Below are positions 62,739-64,000 of a stretch of 64,000 bases of DNA, one piece after another. The stretch comes from Tilletia caries (Eukaryota > Basidiomycota > Exobasidiomycetes > Tilletiales > Tilletiaceae), in the NCBI GenBank assembly GCA_032718865.1, contig JALUTQ010000046.1, forward strand, positions 558,001 through 622,000, written 5' to 3'. A program made the position numbers and the translations under genes. Position 1 is the first letter of the stretch, and the number at the start of each line of letters is the position of its first letter. The notes below the pieces were generated by a model. That model did not search any database. It was not told the DNA's origin and saw only the letters and a program-made list of their open reading frames with translations.

Positions 62739-63086
62739 CCCTCCGAAGGAGTGGTCCTGTAGCAATTGCAATCGGCGTGAGCCTTGTTTGACTCTACTCT
62801 CACGAGCTCCGGAAAGGACATACATGATACAGGGCTACCATATCTCTGCTGAAAGCGACTGAAAGTAGCTGTAAGTGACTTCGACAGCTACTTACAGTGA
62901 TACTTTAAGTTACTTTCAGTCAACTATAAGTTACTTTAAGTCAACTTATAGTAGCTTTCAGTTGACTTGCAGTAACTAGCAGTTGACTTCACTGGCTGGA
63001 TCTCGTCGAAGCATCAGATCAACTCGAATTCGTATCTATTTCTTGTTCAACTACACATCGTACCACGGCTGGTCGCATCGCGATGG
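62739..63086. other. spacer with an AGTNACT array
   Basis: Holds the array at 62845-62995; nothing coding is seen. Confidence 0.5.
62845..62995. repeat. AGTNACT-word array
   Basis: Units such as ACTGAAAGTAGCTGTAAGTG, TTAAGTTACTTTCAGTCAAC and CAGTTGACTTGCAGTAAC. Related to the array left of kinase 2. Confidence 0.75.
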
Positions 63087-64000
63087 CTAAGCTGCACTTG
63101 CCTTGTTGGAGCGTTCAGCGGTCTTGCCCACTGTAGCGTCGAATGCGGCATTGGGGTCGCAGCCGCCGAGGATGAGAGAGTTGGAGATCACCAAATGACG
63201 GAGCGTGGTGGGTCCAAGAGGCCGCCTGTTTGACACGTATCTGCCGGCACGCGAGAAGACTCGCTCTACAGCGGAAGTTGAGGCCGGCGCGCAGAGGTAC
63301 TTGCGAGCAACCTTCGACAGGATTGGTAGGTTTTTTCGTTGTCACGCCACCACCCGAGAATGACGTCTTCGTCTGCATCTGGTCCAGGAGCAGTCCCTTG
63401 CCAGGGATACCGGCCTCCGAAATAGGCCTCAACATCCGAGTTCTTCGGAATGACGTGGGCCTCCATGCCCGCCACTGGTGCCCGCTTCCATTTGTCCTTC
63501 TTTGGGCTGGGACTAGCAAGGATCGCATGAGCAGGCTCTTTCGTGCGCGAAACGTATTGGGCTACTTCGTCCTCGATCAAGGAACGAGCGCGGGTAGCCA
63601 GCCCGGGATAGTCGCGCTCGAGTATGCTCAGCCGGTACTTGGGGTGGAGAGCAGTGGCGATGATGATCGACTTGGTGCTGGCGGCGAGAGTCTGGTACCG
63701 TCGAATCTTGGTGCGCATCTTCTCCATAGCTTGAATGTAAAGATCAGCAGCCCCGTTGTCCCTGTCCTTCGCGAAAGGATCTTTTCGGGTCGGTCCGTTC
63801 AGCTTCTCCTTCGCGCTGTTGATCTCGACAGAGAGGACGTGCACCAATACGGCGAAGCGGGCCAGCATCTTGCAAGCGTGTCCATCGTTCTTTTTCGAAC
63901 TCGAGGGTGCGCTCCTGCACATACTCTCCGATGTCGTGGATGTTCTCCAGCAGAGAGAACTCGCGATCGCTCAGGGTCAGGTCCGTGTACCCGTTTGGGC
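63087..64000 (-). pseudogene. hAT-family transposase, frameshifted, continues past the window end
   Basis: Minus strand. Seen: REFSLLENIHDIGEYVQERT (frame 1, 63900-64000), LARFAVLVHVLSVEINSAKE and KSIIIATALHPKYRLSILER (frame 2), then SKVARKYLCAPASTSAVERV, FSRAGRYVSNRRPLGPTTLR and HLVISNSLILGGCDP (frame 3), the hAT C-terminal dimerisation domain, ending at a stop at 63089-63087. Joining the frames needs one A fewer near 63892 and one C more near 63328, both in single-base runs. hAT transposases cut and paste DNA with 8-bp duplications; the ends of this element are not visible. Confidence 0.88.

Overview
The window reads as a chromosome piece from an intron-rich fungus, most likely a basidiomycete (possibly Ustilaginomycotina or a related yeast-like lineage; the sequence alone does not fix the genus). 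The reasons are densely packed single genes, short introns of about 45-230 nt with GTGAGT/GTAAGT donors, very small exons, chromovirus-type LTR retrotransposons and a Fanzor (eukaryotic TnpB) relative. Exon coordinates were worked out by hand from reading frame, splice sites and family conservation.

1-9.6 kb: a Cys-rich small secreted protein, the ribosome-biogenesis WD protein Pwp2, then three small genes (5.7-8.8 kb) that share an exon 1 coding a signal peptide, an intron in the same phase and short exon 2 products, two of them with predicted membrane segments. 9.6-18.4 kb: a nearly full-length chromovirus (352/353-bp LTRs, target duplication ATATG) with two in-frame stops in pol and a 1353-bp repeat-rich insert flanked by a 12-bp duplication. 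19-37 kb: housekeeping genes, namely a large divergent kinase-like protein, an MTH1-type Nudix hydrolase, aspartate aminotransferase with a 6-nt exon, transaldolase, an OB-fold protein, a small hydrophilic protein, an ArfGAP, the oligosaccharyltransferase subunit Ost5 and a peroxisomal SCP2 protein.

37.9-50.1 kb: the Spt5 elongation-factor gene, whose C-terminal repeat region is split by two LTR elements. One is a 6.85-kb Ty3-like element (identical LTRs by eye, duplication GGCAC) in which the integrase lies inside the RNase H domain, in frame. The other is a 2.3-kb non-autonomous partner that carries an FHA-like open reading frame and shares LTR ends, primer-binding site and paired CACGTG boxes with the first. 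50.1-53.4 kb: gene fragments (an Rse1/SF3B3 piece and a lone first exon of a Rho GTPase) and an unresolved plus-strand gene. 53.5-54.6 kb: the proteasome beta-1 subunit Pre3.

54.9-64 kb: an accessory, mobile-element-rich block. A TATA box and 5'-leader-like intron lead to a truncated Fanzor nuclease. This and an unknown 479-residue-class protein lie between two 840-bp inverted arms. Two CMGC-like protein kinase genes follow, the genes being separated by AT-rich arrays of AGTNACT-type words, and the window ends in a frameshifted hAT transposase. The strongest candidates for something undescribed are the integrase-in-RNase-H element with its FHA-carrying partner, and the array-separated kinase/Fanzor block.
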